Of a stretch of DNA of 30,262 nucleotides, positions 7,707 through 14,904 are shown piece after piece. Numbering within the stretch: the first letter of the stretch is position 1; the number at the start of each line of letters is the position of its first letter. Source of the stretch: Bacillota bacterium. GTDB taxonomy: Bacteria; Bacillota; Clostridia; Lachnospirales; Lachnospiraceae. Location: contig JAEZKL010000033.1 in NCBI GenBank assembly GCA_023415475.1, positions 1 through 30,262 on the forward strand. The letters are read 5' to 3'. Position numbers and translations under genes: made by a program. Below the pieces are notes generated by a model. It saw only the letters and a program-made list of their open reading frames with translations. It did not search any database and was not told where the DNA came from.

Positions 7707-8525
7707 ATGAAACAAAAATTTTATACTTTTAACGAAACACAGCTGTTAGAAGCACCAAAGATACCCCTCACGGTTATGGCTGATAACCAGACAGTTTTTG
7801 AAGCGATTGCTTTAGAGATGGTGGACGAGATCGAGAAGAATAATCATAAGGATAAGAATACGGTATTCATCGTACCCGTTGGACCGGTGGGTCAATATCC
7901 TTATTTTGTATCCATGGTAAATGCTAGGGGGATCGATTTAAAGAAGGTATGGTTTATCAACATGGATGAGTATCTGGATGATAATAAAATGTGGATTAAC
8001 ATTGATAATAAATTAAGCTTCCGTGGATTTATGGAGCGTGAAGTATATTCGAAGATAGATAAGGAATTGGTAATGCCATCAGAGCAGAGGGTGTTCCCGG
8101 ATCCGCTGAACCTTGATTATATTCCGAACTTAATTCAGGAACTGGGTGGAGTGGATATAGCCTTTGGCGGTATTGGAATCAACGGGCATGTTGCTTTCAA
8201 TGAACCAAAAGAGGAGTTGTCCGGAGAGGAATTCCTGCAGTTAAAAACCAGAGTGGAAGACATTGCACAAGAGACCAGAGCAGTAAATTCAGTCGGTGAT
8301 TTAAACGGCGCTCTGGATGAAATGCCTCACTACTGTGTAACCATCGGTATGTATGAAATCAGCAGAGCAAGAAAAATCAGACTTGGATGCTTTCGAGATT
8401 GGCACCGGTCAGTAATCAGGCATGCTGCTTATGGTGAAAAATCAGCTCATTTCCCGGTAACTTTATTGCAGGGTCATCCGGATATCAATATCAAATTAAC
8501 GGATTTTGTAGCAAAACTACCCTAA
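7707..8525 (+). CDS. NagB-like glucosamine-6-phosphate deaminase/isomerase paralogue
   Basis: This 272-residue protein of the NagB/6-phosphogluconolactonase fold has NMDEYL (Asp87, matching the proton-transfer Asp72 of E. coli NagB) and GIGINGHVAFNEP (155-167). In the second motif the His161 and Glu166 equivalents of His143 and Glu148 are kept, but the Asp141 equivalent is Asn159. The phosphate-site Lys near the C-terminus (GHNKA in E. coli) lies in a region reading RDWHRSVIR here. Classical NagB converts glucosamine 6-phosphate to fructose 6-phosphate and ammonia. These changes suggest a divergent substrate or an isomerase without deamination. AGAAAGGA lies 8 bases before the ATG. It is followed by NagA, which favours an amino-sugar link. 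Confidence 0.82.
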   Translation: MKQKFYTFNETQLLEAPKIPLTVMADNQTVFEAIALEMVDEIEKNNHKDKNTVFIVPVGPVGQYPYFVSMVNARGIDLKKVWFINMDEYLDDNKMWINIDNKLSFRGFMEREVYSKIDKELVMPSEQRVFPDPLNLDYIPNLIQELGGVDIAFGGIGINGHVAFNEPKEELSGEEFLQLKTRVEDIAQETRAVNSVGDLNGALDEMPHYCVTIGMYEISRARKIRLGCFRDWHRSVIRHAAYGEKSAHFPVTLLQGHPDINIKLTDFVAKLP

Positions 8526-8656
8526 GTCGATGGAATAGCCGCGAAGAGATACCCTGGAGGGAAGCAAGGAAAGTAGTCCATGGAAGAAGCTCCTAAGTAA
8601 ATAGGAGGAAGGATATCATAAGCAGCGGAAGAAATAGAAAGGAAGGGTAAGATAGA

Positions 8657-9808
8657 ATGCAAGAATTATATATTATTAATGGTAGAGTGCTAACTGAAAG
8701 TGGATTTAGTGATGTTAATTTGTTAATAAAAGAAGAGAAAATAGCGCAGTTTGTGGAAAAGGGCGCAATACCTGAGGGTGCACAATGCTACGATGCAAAA
8801 GGGAGATACCTGGTCCCCGGTTTTATCGATGTTCATACTCATGGAGCTGTTAATGTTGACGTAAATGCAGCTACTGCAGACGACCTGGAGAAGATCAGTC
8901 ATTATTTTGCAACCCAAGGAACAACGGCTTGGCTTTGTTCCATACTTACAGACTCGAAGGAACAGACTCTTTGGTGTATTAATCAATATAAAGAACATAA
9001 GAATATGGACAGCAACGGTGCAGAGCTGATCGGTATTCACTTGGAGGGACCCTTTCTCGCAGCAGAATATAAGGGAGCCATGCCGGAACATCTCTTAAGA
9101 GAGGCGGATTTGGAGCTTTTGAAGGAGTATCAGGAGGCTGCCGAGGGAGACATTCGTTATCTGACCGTATCCCCGGAGGTAGCCGGTGTAGCGGATAACA
9201 TTCAAAATATGGTGGAGCTTGGGATGGTAGTGTCCGTAGGTCATTCCGGGGCTGACTATGATACAGCAATGAAATGCATCCACAATGGTGCAAATGCTTC
9301 TACCCATACCTTTAATGCTATGAAATTAATGCATCAGCATTATCCGGCAATATCGGGAGCTGTTCTTGAATCGGAGGTATATTGTGAAGCGATTTGCGAC
9401 GGCAGACATCTGCATCCTGGCATGGTAAGGCTGTTATTGAAAACCAAAGGATTAGATAAAGTAGTGGCAGTCAGCGATTCAATCATGGCGACGGGGTTAC
9501 CCGATGGAAATTATAAATTAGGTGTCAATGATGTTACGGTTACCGATGGCGATGCAAGACTTACCGTAGGAGGAACCCGTGCCGGAAGCACCTTGACTAC
9601 AGGAAAAGCCCTTAAAAACTTGATAGAATTTACCGGAAGACCTTTGGAGGATATAATTGCTTTATTAACAAAAAATCCTGCAAAGATGCTAGGCATCTAT
9701 GAAGAGCGTGGTTCCATTGATTTGAATAAACTCGCCGATCTGGTAATTTTGGATGAGAATTATGAGATAGTTGACACCTATGTAAAAGGAAAGTTAATAC
9801 AGAAATAA
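8657..9808 (+). CDS. nagA: N-acetylglucosamine-6-phosphate deacetylase
   Basis: This 383-residue amidohydrolase has the full NagA motif set: HTHG (60-63), metal ligand Glu130 in HLEGPF, His196 in GHSGA, His217 in THTFNAM and catalytic Asp274 in AVSDSI. It removes acetate from N-acetylglucosamine 6-phosphate in the cytoplasm, giving glucosamine 6-phosphate for NagB-type enzymes. AAGGAAGGG lies upstream of the ATG. It is 131 bases downstream of the NagB-like gene. The gap is purine-rich, carries several AGGAGG-like strings and a small CTCCTA/TAGGAG stem, and shows no gene. Unlike several neighbours, no key residue is altered, so this is the best evidence that an N-acetylated sugar phosphate enters the pathway. 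Confidence 0.93.
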   Translation: MQELYIINGRVLTESGFSDVNLLIKEEKIAQFVEKGAIPEGAQCYDAKGRYLVPGFIDVHTHGAVNVDVNAATADDLEKISHYFATQGTTAWLCSILTDSKEQTLWCINQYKEHKNMDSNGAELIGIHLEGPFLAAEYKGAMPEHLLREADLELLKEYQEAAEGDIRYLTVSPEVAGVADNIQNMVELGMVVSVGHSGADYDTAMKCIHNGANASTHTFNAMKLMHQHYPAISGAVLESEVYCEAICDGRHLHPGMVRLLLKTKGLDKVVAVSDSIMATGLPDGNYKLGVNDVTVTDGDARLTVGGTRAGSTLTTGKALKNLIEFTGRPLEDIIALLTKNPAKMLGIYEERGSIDLNKLADLVILDENYEIVDTYVKGKLIQK

Positions 9809-9898
9809 ACTCATGATGAAACAGGAGTAAGGAATAGAAAAAAAATAAATAAACTAAATAAATCTAGTTATTGTTTAATGAAAGAGAGGAAGATAATT

Positions 9899-11047
9899 AT
9901 GCCGTTAATACCGTTAAGACCTCTGTTAGAGGCAACTGATCGATATAATTTTGCTCAAGGTGCTTTTAATGTAAATGCAGTTGCTCAAGTGAAGGCAGCG
10001 ATTGAGGTACATGAGATGTTTCGGAGTCCCGCTATATTACAGGGAGCTGATTTAGCAAATGGATTTATGGGAGGAAGAACCGATTTCTTAAATTCTACCA
10101 TAGAAGACAAACGAATTGGTGCAAAGAATATTGGAGATGCTGTTCGTAAATATGGTGCATATTCTCCTATACCCATTGTTCTTCACTTGGATCATGGTAA
10201 GGATTTTGATTCGGTAAAGGCAGCGATTGATGGAGGCTATACATCCGTTATGATAGATGGTTCCTCCCTGCCATTTGATGAAAATGTAGAGCTTACCCGT
10301 GAAGTTGTAAAATATGCGCATGCTAGAGGTGTATCCGTAGAAGGTGAGCTGGGTGTTCTTGCAGGAGTGGAGGATCATGTATTTTCTGAGGCCTCTACCT
10401 ATACAAACCCGATAAAAGCATTAGACTTCTTTAAGAAAACCGAGGTGGATTGCCTTGCTATTTCTTATGGAACCATGCATGGAGCAGTAAAGGGTAAGGA
10501 TGTAAAGTTAAGAAGAGAAATCGTAATTGCGATTAAAGAGTGCTTAAAACATGAGAAAATCTTTGGCGTATTGGTATCTCATGGTTCCTCTACCGTACCC
10601 AAATATATTGTTGATGAAATTAATGCCCTTGGCGGTGATATTAAAAATGCGGATGGAATCTCAATTCACGAGATCAAGCAGGCTATTACCTGTGGCATCG
10701 GTAAAATTAACGTGGATACCGATATTCGTCTGGCAGTTACCAGAAATCTAAGAGAGTTTTTTGTTAAGTATCCCAATAAGAAAGACAGTGCCAGCATAGG
10801 TGCCATCTATCAGTTACTGGAGGAAAAGAAATCAGCTTTTGATCCGAGAGCCTTCTTAATTCCGATCATGGATACCGTGATGAAGGGAGTTCAGGTGGAT
10901 GATGATGTCGCTGCCCTTGTTCACTGTATTGAGCAGGGTGTGAAGGAAGTAGTCGGTACCCTTATCGTTGACTTTGGTTCTGTTGGAAAAGCACCGCTTG
11001 TTGAACCAGTGACCTTAGAAGAGATGATCGAACGTTACAAGAAATAA
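9899..11047 (+). CDS. Class II (zinc) fructose-bisphosphate aldolase family protein
   Basis: This 382-residue TIM-barrel aldolase has HLDHGKDFD (96-104) with catalytic Asp98 and zinc-ligand His99, Glu150 in VEGELG, His194 in GTMHGAVKG, zinc His228 in LVSHGSS, and the phosphate loop KINVDTDIR (269-277). The family cleaves fructose 1,6-bisphosphate or related ketose phosphates to dihydroxyacetone phosphate and an aldehyde. AGAGAGGA lies 8 bases before the ATG at 9899. An alternative ATG at 9878 has no such site. The C-terminus is about 80 residues longer than in Bacillus FbaA. PGI follows after 14 bases. True substrate may be a fructose bisphosphate or an analogue, because neighbouring enzymes have altered phosphate sites. 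Confidence 0.88.
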   Translation: MPLIPLRPLLEATDRYNFAQGAFNVNAVAQVKAAIEVHEMFRSPAILQGADLANGFMGGRTDFLNSTIEDKRIGAKNIGDAVRKYGAYSPIPIVLHLDHGKDFDSVKAAIDGGYTSVMIDGSSLPFDENVELTREVVKYAHARGVSVEGELGVLAGVEDHVFSEASTYTNPIKALDFFKKTEVDCLAISYGTMHGAVKGKDVKLRREIVIAIKECLKHEKIFGVLVSHGSSTVPKYIVDEINALGGDIKNADGISIHEIKQAITCGIGKINVDTDIRLAVTRNLREFFVKYPNKKDSASIGAIYQLLEEKKSAFDPRAFLIPIMDTVMKGVQVDDDVAALVHCIEQGVKEVVGTLIVDFGSVGKAPLVEPVTLEEMIERYKK

Positions 11048-11061
11048 ATGGAAGGTGTCAG

Positions 11062-12357
11062 ATGACGAAGATATCATTGGAATATAGAGATGCCCTGGAG
11101 CAGATTACACAAAAGGAATTCCAATCGGCGCAGAAGCAGAATGAGAATATACTGAAGGATATTATCAAATCAGAGATAACCGGAGATGCTCAAGGTTTAA
11201 ATCAGACTTATCAGGATAATTTAGGATGGTTGGATTCTGAAGAGTGGGCAGGAGAGAAGGCAATCCGTCACTTACTCAAGAAAGCCGGTAAGATTCGCAT
11301 GGACGCCGATGTCTTTGTTCTCATCGGTGTCGGAGGTTCCAATCAGGCAGCCAGGTCAGTCATAAATGCTCTTCAAACAGAGGGCAAGCCAAAGATTCTA
11401 TATGCCGGAAATAACATATCCGCTCATTATATGAATGAAATTCTAAAGGAGCTGGAAGGTAAATCCGTTTATATTAATGTCATTGCCAAAAATTTTGAGA
11501 CTCTTGAGCCGGGAATAGGATTTCGCATTCTTCGAGACTATCTTGAGAAAAGATACCAGGAAAATGCGAAGTCCAGAATTACGGTAACCGGAACGATAGG
11601 GAGCAAGCTGCATGAACTGGCAATCAACCAGGGGTATGACTTTCTCGTTTTCCCGGATAACATTGGAGGAAGATATTCCGTACTCTCCGATGTGGGATTA
11701 TTTCCAATGGCGGTCGCGGGTATCGATATTGAATTACTGGTGAATGGTGCGAAAGAAATGAGGAAGCAACTATGGGAGAGTGATCCGAAAGATCATATCG
11801 CCTTACAGTATGCTACTTATCGTAACCTGCTTCTTAAAAAGGGATACTATTTGGAGATGCTGGCCCTGTTTGAACCGCAGCTTTCCTATTTTACAAAGTG
11901 GTGGACACAATTATTCGCCGAAAGTGAAGGAAAACAAGGAAAAGGAATTTTCCCCGTTGGTGTTAATTACTCCGAAGATCTTCACTCCGTTGGCCAGTAT
12001 GTACAGGAGGGCCAGAGAATACTATTTGAAACCTTCCTGGAGATACAGGAACAAAACAGCAGTCTGATACTGAATCGGGCTTATGAGGATGATTATTTTA
12101 CCTATCTTGACGGCAAGGATTTTTGGAATATTAACAAGGAGGCCTTTGAGGCTACTTATGGAACTCATAGCAGTAGTGGGATACCCTGTCTTCGTTTTTC
12201 TATTCCAAGACTTGATGAATACTATTTTGGACAATTGTTTTATCTGTTTGAATTCTCCTGCTATTTATCAGGAGTGATTCTTGGAGTTAATCCTTTCGAC
12301 CAACCCGGTGTAGAAAGCTATAAAAAGGATATGTTTTCAAGGCTCGGTAAGCTTTAA
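11062..12357 (+). CDS. pgi: Glucose-6-phosphate isomerase family protein with altered phosphate loop
   Basis: This 431-residue PGI-fold protein has two SIS domains. The second-half signature GGRYSVLSDVG (202-212), the catalytic Glu region LFAESEG (284-290), His308 in NYSEDLHS, and a C-terminal Lys around residue 422 in ESYKKD are conserved, so the aldose-ketose isomerase chemistry should be intact. The first-domain loop that binds the substrate phosphate, normally SKSGTTTEP in bacteria, reads AKNFETLEP (142-150). GGS at 91-93 is kept. It therefore may isomerise a sugar with a different group at C6, or one with weak phosphate contacts. GGTGTC precedes the ATG, 14 bases after the aldolase gene, so it is in the same operon. 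Housekeeping PGI function is less likely for this copy. Confidence 0.85.
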   Translation: MTKISLEYRDALEQITQKEFQSAQKQNENILKDIIKSEITGDAQGLNQTYQDNLGWLDSEEWAGEKAIRHLLKKAGKIRMDADVFVLIGVGGSNQAARSVINALQTEGKPKILYAGNNISAHYMNEILKELEGKSVYINVIAKNFETLEPGIGFRILRDYLEKRYQENAKSRITVTGTIGSKLHELAINQGYDFLVFPDNIGGRYSVLSDVGLFPMAVAGIDIELLVNGAKEMRKQLWESDPKDHIALQYATYRNLLLKKGYYLEMLALFEPQLSYFTKWWTQLFAESEGKQGKGIFPVGVNYSEDLHSVGQYVQEGQRILFETFLEIQEQNSSLILNRAYEDDYFTYLDGKDFWNINKEAFEATYGTHSSSGIPCLRFSIPRLDEYYFGQLFYLFEFSCYLSGVILGVNPFDQPGVESYKKDMFSRLGKL

Positions 12358-12416
12358 GGGGTCGGAAGGCAGCTATATTCAACAGAAGTGCATAAAAAGA
12401 GTATTATATGAAAAAG

Positions 12417-12511
12417 AAAGAGCATGGAACGACTTCGTCCAATGTGAATCGACCCCCATTCTAACGATTGGGAGGTCAGTTCACAATACGACAAAGGGGA
12501 AAATGCTCTTT
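12417..12511 (+). ncRNA. Candidate three-way-junction structured RNA element
   Basis: The outer stem pairs AAAGAGCAT (12417-12425) with ATGCTCTTT (12503-12511). Directly inside is a short hairpin, GGAACG/CGTCC with an ACTT loop (12426-12440). A second hairpin follows at 12443-12485 with arms TGTGAA..GACC.CCCA and TGGG.GGTC..TTCACA, about 14 pairs. A T-rich tract follows the outer stem on the plus strand, so it could act as a terminator after pgi. Its branching is unusual for a simple terminator, so a regulatory RNA is possible. An 18-codon frame starting at 12409 runs through it but has no clear ribosome site. It sits in the 330-base gap between pgi and the kinase gene, which also holds a promoter and operator. 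Confidence 0.45.
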
Positions 12512-12519
12512 TCTTATGT

Positions 12520-12549
12520 TTGTTTCAATTGCATAGCTTTATCTATAAC
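12520..12549 (+). promoter_or_regulatory. Probable sigma-A promoter of the phosphofructokinase-TIM operon
   Basis: A TTGTTT -35 box (12520-12525), 18-bp spacer and TATAAC -10 box (12544-12549) lie about 140 bases before the kinase ATG. The operator palindrome starts immediately after the -10 box, at the expected transcription start. Confidence 0.5.
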
Positions 12550-12561
12550 GCAAACGTTTGT
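12550..12561. promoter_or_regulatory. LacI-family operator, second copy
   Basis: GCAAACGTTTGT matches the perfect palindrome at 2457-2468 in 11 of 12 bases and shares its CG centre. Placed just downstream of the -10 box, it would block transcription when bound. The likeliest binder is the LacI-type repressor encoded at 1352-2380. The second LacI-type protein or CcpA are alternatives. Confidence 0.6.
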
Positions 12562-12687
12562 GTAAATATGACTCTCACAGCGATAGGAATCACCTTTTCC
12601 TTATGATAGTATTTGATTTGTAAATGAATAAATAAGAGAAGTAAATGAAATAGATAGTATAAACAATAGAAAGGTTGGTGCAGCATA

Positions 12688-13848
12688 ATGAAACATAATT
12701 TACTGATTGTGCACGGTGGCGGTCCGACTGCTGTGTTGAATGCGTCCTTGTACGGTGTAATAAAGGAAGCAAAGAATAGCGAAAAAATTGATAAAGTCTT
12801 CGCTGCGATCGGAGGTTCCCAAGGAATTATAAGGGAGAGCTTTAAGGATATTAGTGTAACCCCAGAGCAGGAGCTGGAACTACTCCTTCATACACCGGGT
12901 ACAGCAATTGGTTCCTCCCGAGATGCTTTGACACAAGAGGATTATGATCGTATGCCTGAGATTTTTGTACGACATGGGATCAAATACGTGCTATTTAATG
13001 GCGGCAACGGAACTATGGATACCTGCGGAAGAGTACAAGAGGCTTGCAAGGATGAGGATATCTTTGTCGTTGGTATTCCAAAAACTATTGATAATGATAT
13101 TTCAGTCATAGACCATGCCCCGGGTTTTGCCAGTGCTGCAAAATATATTGCAACTACAACAGCGGAGGTAGCAGCTGATGTAAAATCACTTCCCATCCAT
13201 GTATGTGTAATAGAAGCGATGGGACGAAATGCGGGCTGGATTACTGCTGCTGCGGCATTAGCTAGAAAAGATAAGAAGGATGCGCCGCATTTGATTTATC
13301 TTCCGGAGCGACCATTTATCGAAGAGGAATTTCTGGAGGATGTCAAGAAGCTCTATGAGGAACTGGGCGGAGTAGTAGTTGTTGTAAGTGAAGGGCTTAA
13401 GAATAAAGCCGGTGAATCCATTGTTCCTCCGATCTTTAAGACGGATCGAGCTACTTATTTTGGCGATGTAAGTGCTTATTTGGCGGGACTTATTATACAG
13501 AAGCTAGGCATTAAAGCCAGAAGTGAAAAACCGGGATTATGTGGCAGAGCTTCCATGGCAAATCAATCCACGATTGACAGGGAGGAGGCGGTCCTTGTAG
13601 GCAGAGAAGCCGTTAAGGCTGCATTAGCAGGGCATACCGCTGTCATGGTAGGTATTAAACGTGTACCCGGTGATGAATATAAGATTGAGACACCTCTCAT
13701 TCCAATCAAGGAAGTTATGCTGGAGGAGAAGGTTCTGCCGGAGAAATACATCAATGAGAGAGGTAATGACATAACAGAAGAATATGTGAAATGGTGTAAG
13801 CCCTTGATTGGTGGAGAATTACCGGATTTTATTCATTTTAATTCATGA
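12688..13848 (+). CDS. 6-phosphofructokinase family protein (clostridial ATP/PPi type)
   Basis: This 386-residue PfkA-fold protein has a GGGPTAVLN nucleotide loop (10-18), GGNGTMDT (105-112), PKTIDND (131-137) with the catalytic Asp pair, EAMGRNAGW (176-184), VSEG and the sugar-phosphate Arg region KARSEKPGLCGR. The donor call is mixed. Lys132 in PKTIDND is typical of pyrophosphate-dependent enzymes, whereas Gly108 takes the position where those enzymes usually have Asp, as in ATP-dependent enzymes. The reaction is phosphorylation of fructose 6-phosphate, or an analogue, at C1. AGAAAGG lies upstream of the ATG. It starts a new transcription unit with its own promoter and operator and is followed by the TIM paralogue 60 bases on. 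Confidence 0.88.
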   Translation: MKHNLLIVHGGGPTAVLNASLYGVIKEAKNSEKIDKVFAAIGGSQGIIRESFKDISVTPEQELELLLHTPGTAIGSSRDALTQEDYDRMPEIFVRHGIKYVLFNGGNGTMDTCGRVQEACKDEDIFVVGIPKTIDNDISVIDHAPGFASAAKYIATTTAEVAADVKSLPIHVCVIEAMGRNAGWITAAAALARKDKKDAPHLIYLPERPFIEEEFLEDVKKLYEELGGVVVVVSEGLKNKAGESIVPPIFKTDRATYFGDVSAYLAGLIIQKLGIKARSEKPGLCGRASMANQSTIDREEAVLVGREAVKAALAGHTAVMVGIKRVPGDEYKIETPLIPIKEVMLEEKVLPEKYINERGNDITEEYVKWCKPLIGGELPDFIHFNS

Positions 13849-13908
13849 CAATATAACTTATCGTAAAATGTGAGATATGTTGATAATAATAGAAAGGTAT
13901 TAAATATT

Positions 13909-14745
13909 ATGAAGCGTATTTATTTAAATTTAAAAAGATTTGATATACCCAAAGAGTATGGCGGGGTTAACAGTATTGCGAAACCACAGGATTGGGGTAA
14001 ATATATCGTTCATCATATTCAAGAAGAGTTAAATCAGTATGAGAAGGAAGAGACAGAATTCATCATTTACCTGCCGGAAGCACACATAATCGGAGCTGTC
14101 AGTGAGTTGACACCAAATTCAAATCTTCAGATAGGCTGTCAAAGCGTCTTCCGTGAAGACACAGCGGTTGGCGGTAATTTTGGCGCATTTACGTCGCAGC
14201 GAACAGGTAATGCGATGAAGGCAATCGGTTGTACCAGCACTATTATCGGTCACTGTGAGGAAAGAAGAGACAAAGCGGGTATCTTAGCAGAGGCAGGCAT
14301 TACCGATACAGAGGCAGTAAACAGAATATTGAATAAAGAAATCAAGACAGCTTTGGAAGCGGGCCTCAACATTTTATATTGTATTGGAGAGACCTCCGAG
14401 GAACAGGATCGCTGGGAGGAGGTATTAGAAAAGCAGCTTTCCATTGGTCTCTCAGGAGTGGATAAATCAAAGGTAGCCATTGCGTATGAGCCTATTTGGG
14501 CGATCGGACCCGGTAAAACTCCACCGGATAGAGCTTATATTGAGAAAATTGCCAGGTATGTTAAGAAGCTTACCGATGGAATCCCGGTTACCTATGGCGG
14601 CGGCTTGAAGGTGGACAATGCTAAAATGCTTGCATCTATACCGGAGATTGATGGTGGCTTAATTGCATTAACGAGATTCCAGGGTGAAATCGGATTTTAT
14701 CCGGAGGAATATTTAGAGATCATTCATACCTATTTTGAAAAATAG
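13909..14745 (+). CDS. Triose-phosphate isomerase paralogue with altered phosphate loops
   Basis: This 278-residue TIM barrel keeps all three catalytic elements: Lys9 in LNLKR, His115 in IIGHCEER and Glu194 in AYEPIWAIGPG. Loops that grip the substrate phosphate differ from the family. Loop 7 reads YGGGLK (229-234) instead of YGGSV. Loop 8 reads GGLIALTRF (249-257) with Ala-Leu where the usual Gly-Gly sits and an extra Arg256. TIM normally has about 250 residues. The ATG at 13909 has AGAAAGG 10 bases upstream. The GTG at 13870 would place this site inside the gene. It may isomerise dihydroxyacetone phosphate and glyceraldehyde phosphate, or act on a related three- or four-carbon aldose-ketose pair, as EryH-type paralogues do. 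Confidence 0.85.
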   Translation: MKRIYLNLKRFDIPKEYGGVNSIAKPQDWGKYIVHHIQEELNQYEKEETEFIIYLPEAHIIGAVSELTPNSNLQIGCQSVFREDTAVGGNFGAFTSQRTGNAMKAIGCTSTIIGHCEERRDKAGILAEAGITDTEAVNRILNKEIKTALEAGLNILYCIGETSEEQDRWEEVLEKQLSIGLSGVDKSKVAIAYEPIWAIGPGKTPPDRAYIEKIARYVKKLTDGIPVTYGGGLKVDNAKMLASIPEIDGGLIALTRFQGEIGFYPEEYLEIIHTYFEK

Positions 14746-14872
14746 AAAGAAGAGAAGCATAGTTATACTTCTTATCGATTTCATCCTCTTCATGTATAGG
14801 AAAAGAGTGAAATAAGAAATAATAATACGTAGCTGTAAAACATAAGACGTTATTCTGAATATTTTAATTAAT

Positions 14873-14878
14873 TATAAT
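14873..14878 (+). promoter_or_regulatory. Possible -10 box upstream of the LarA-family gene
   Basis: A consensus TATAAT lies 26 bases before the ATG of the LarA-family gene, in an AT-rich stretch. The -35 region (around TTATTC) is poor, so this would be a weak or activator-dependent promoter. The 159-base gap otherwise shows only a weak interrupted stem at about 14770-14820. Confidence 0.3.
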
Positions 14879-14904
14879 AGAGATGAGAAAGAGAGGAAAC
14901 AATA

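Noticed and set aside
12409..12465. 18-codon ORF in the gap after pgi
   Set aside because: No convincing ribosome site, and it runs through the arms of the structured RNA element.
13870..13908. GTG start for the TIM paralogue
   Set aside because: It would put the AGAAAGG ribosome site inside the gene; ATG at 13909 fits the TIM N-terminus.
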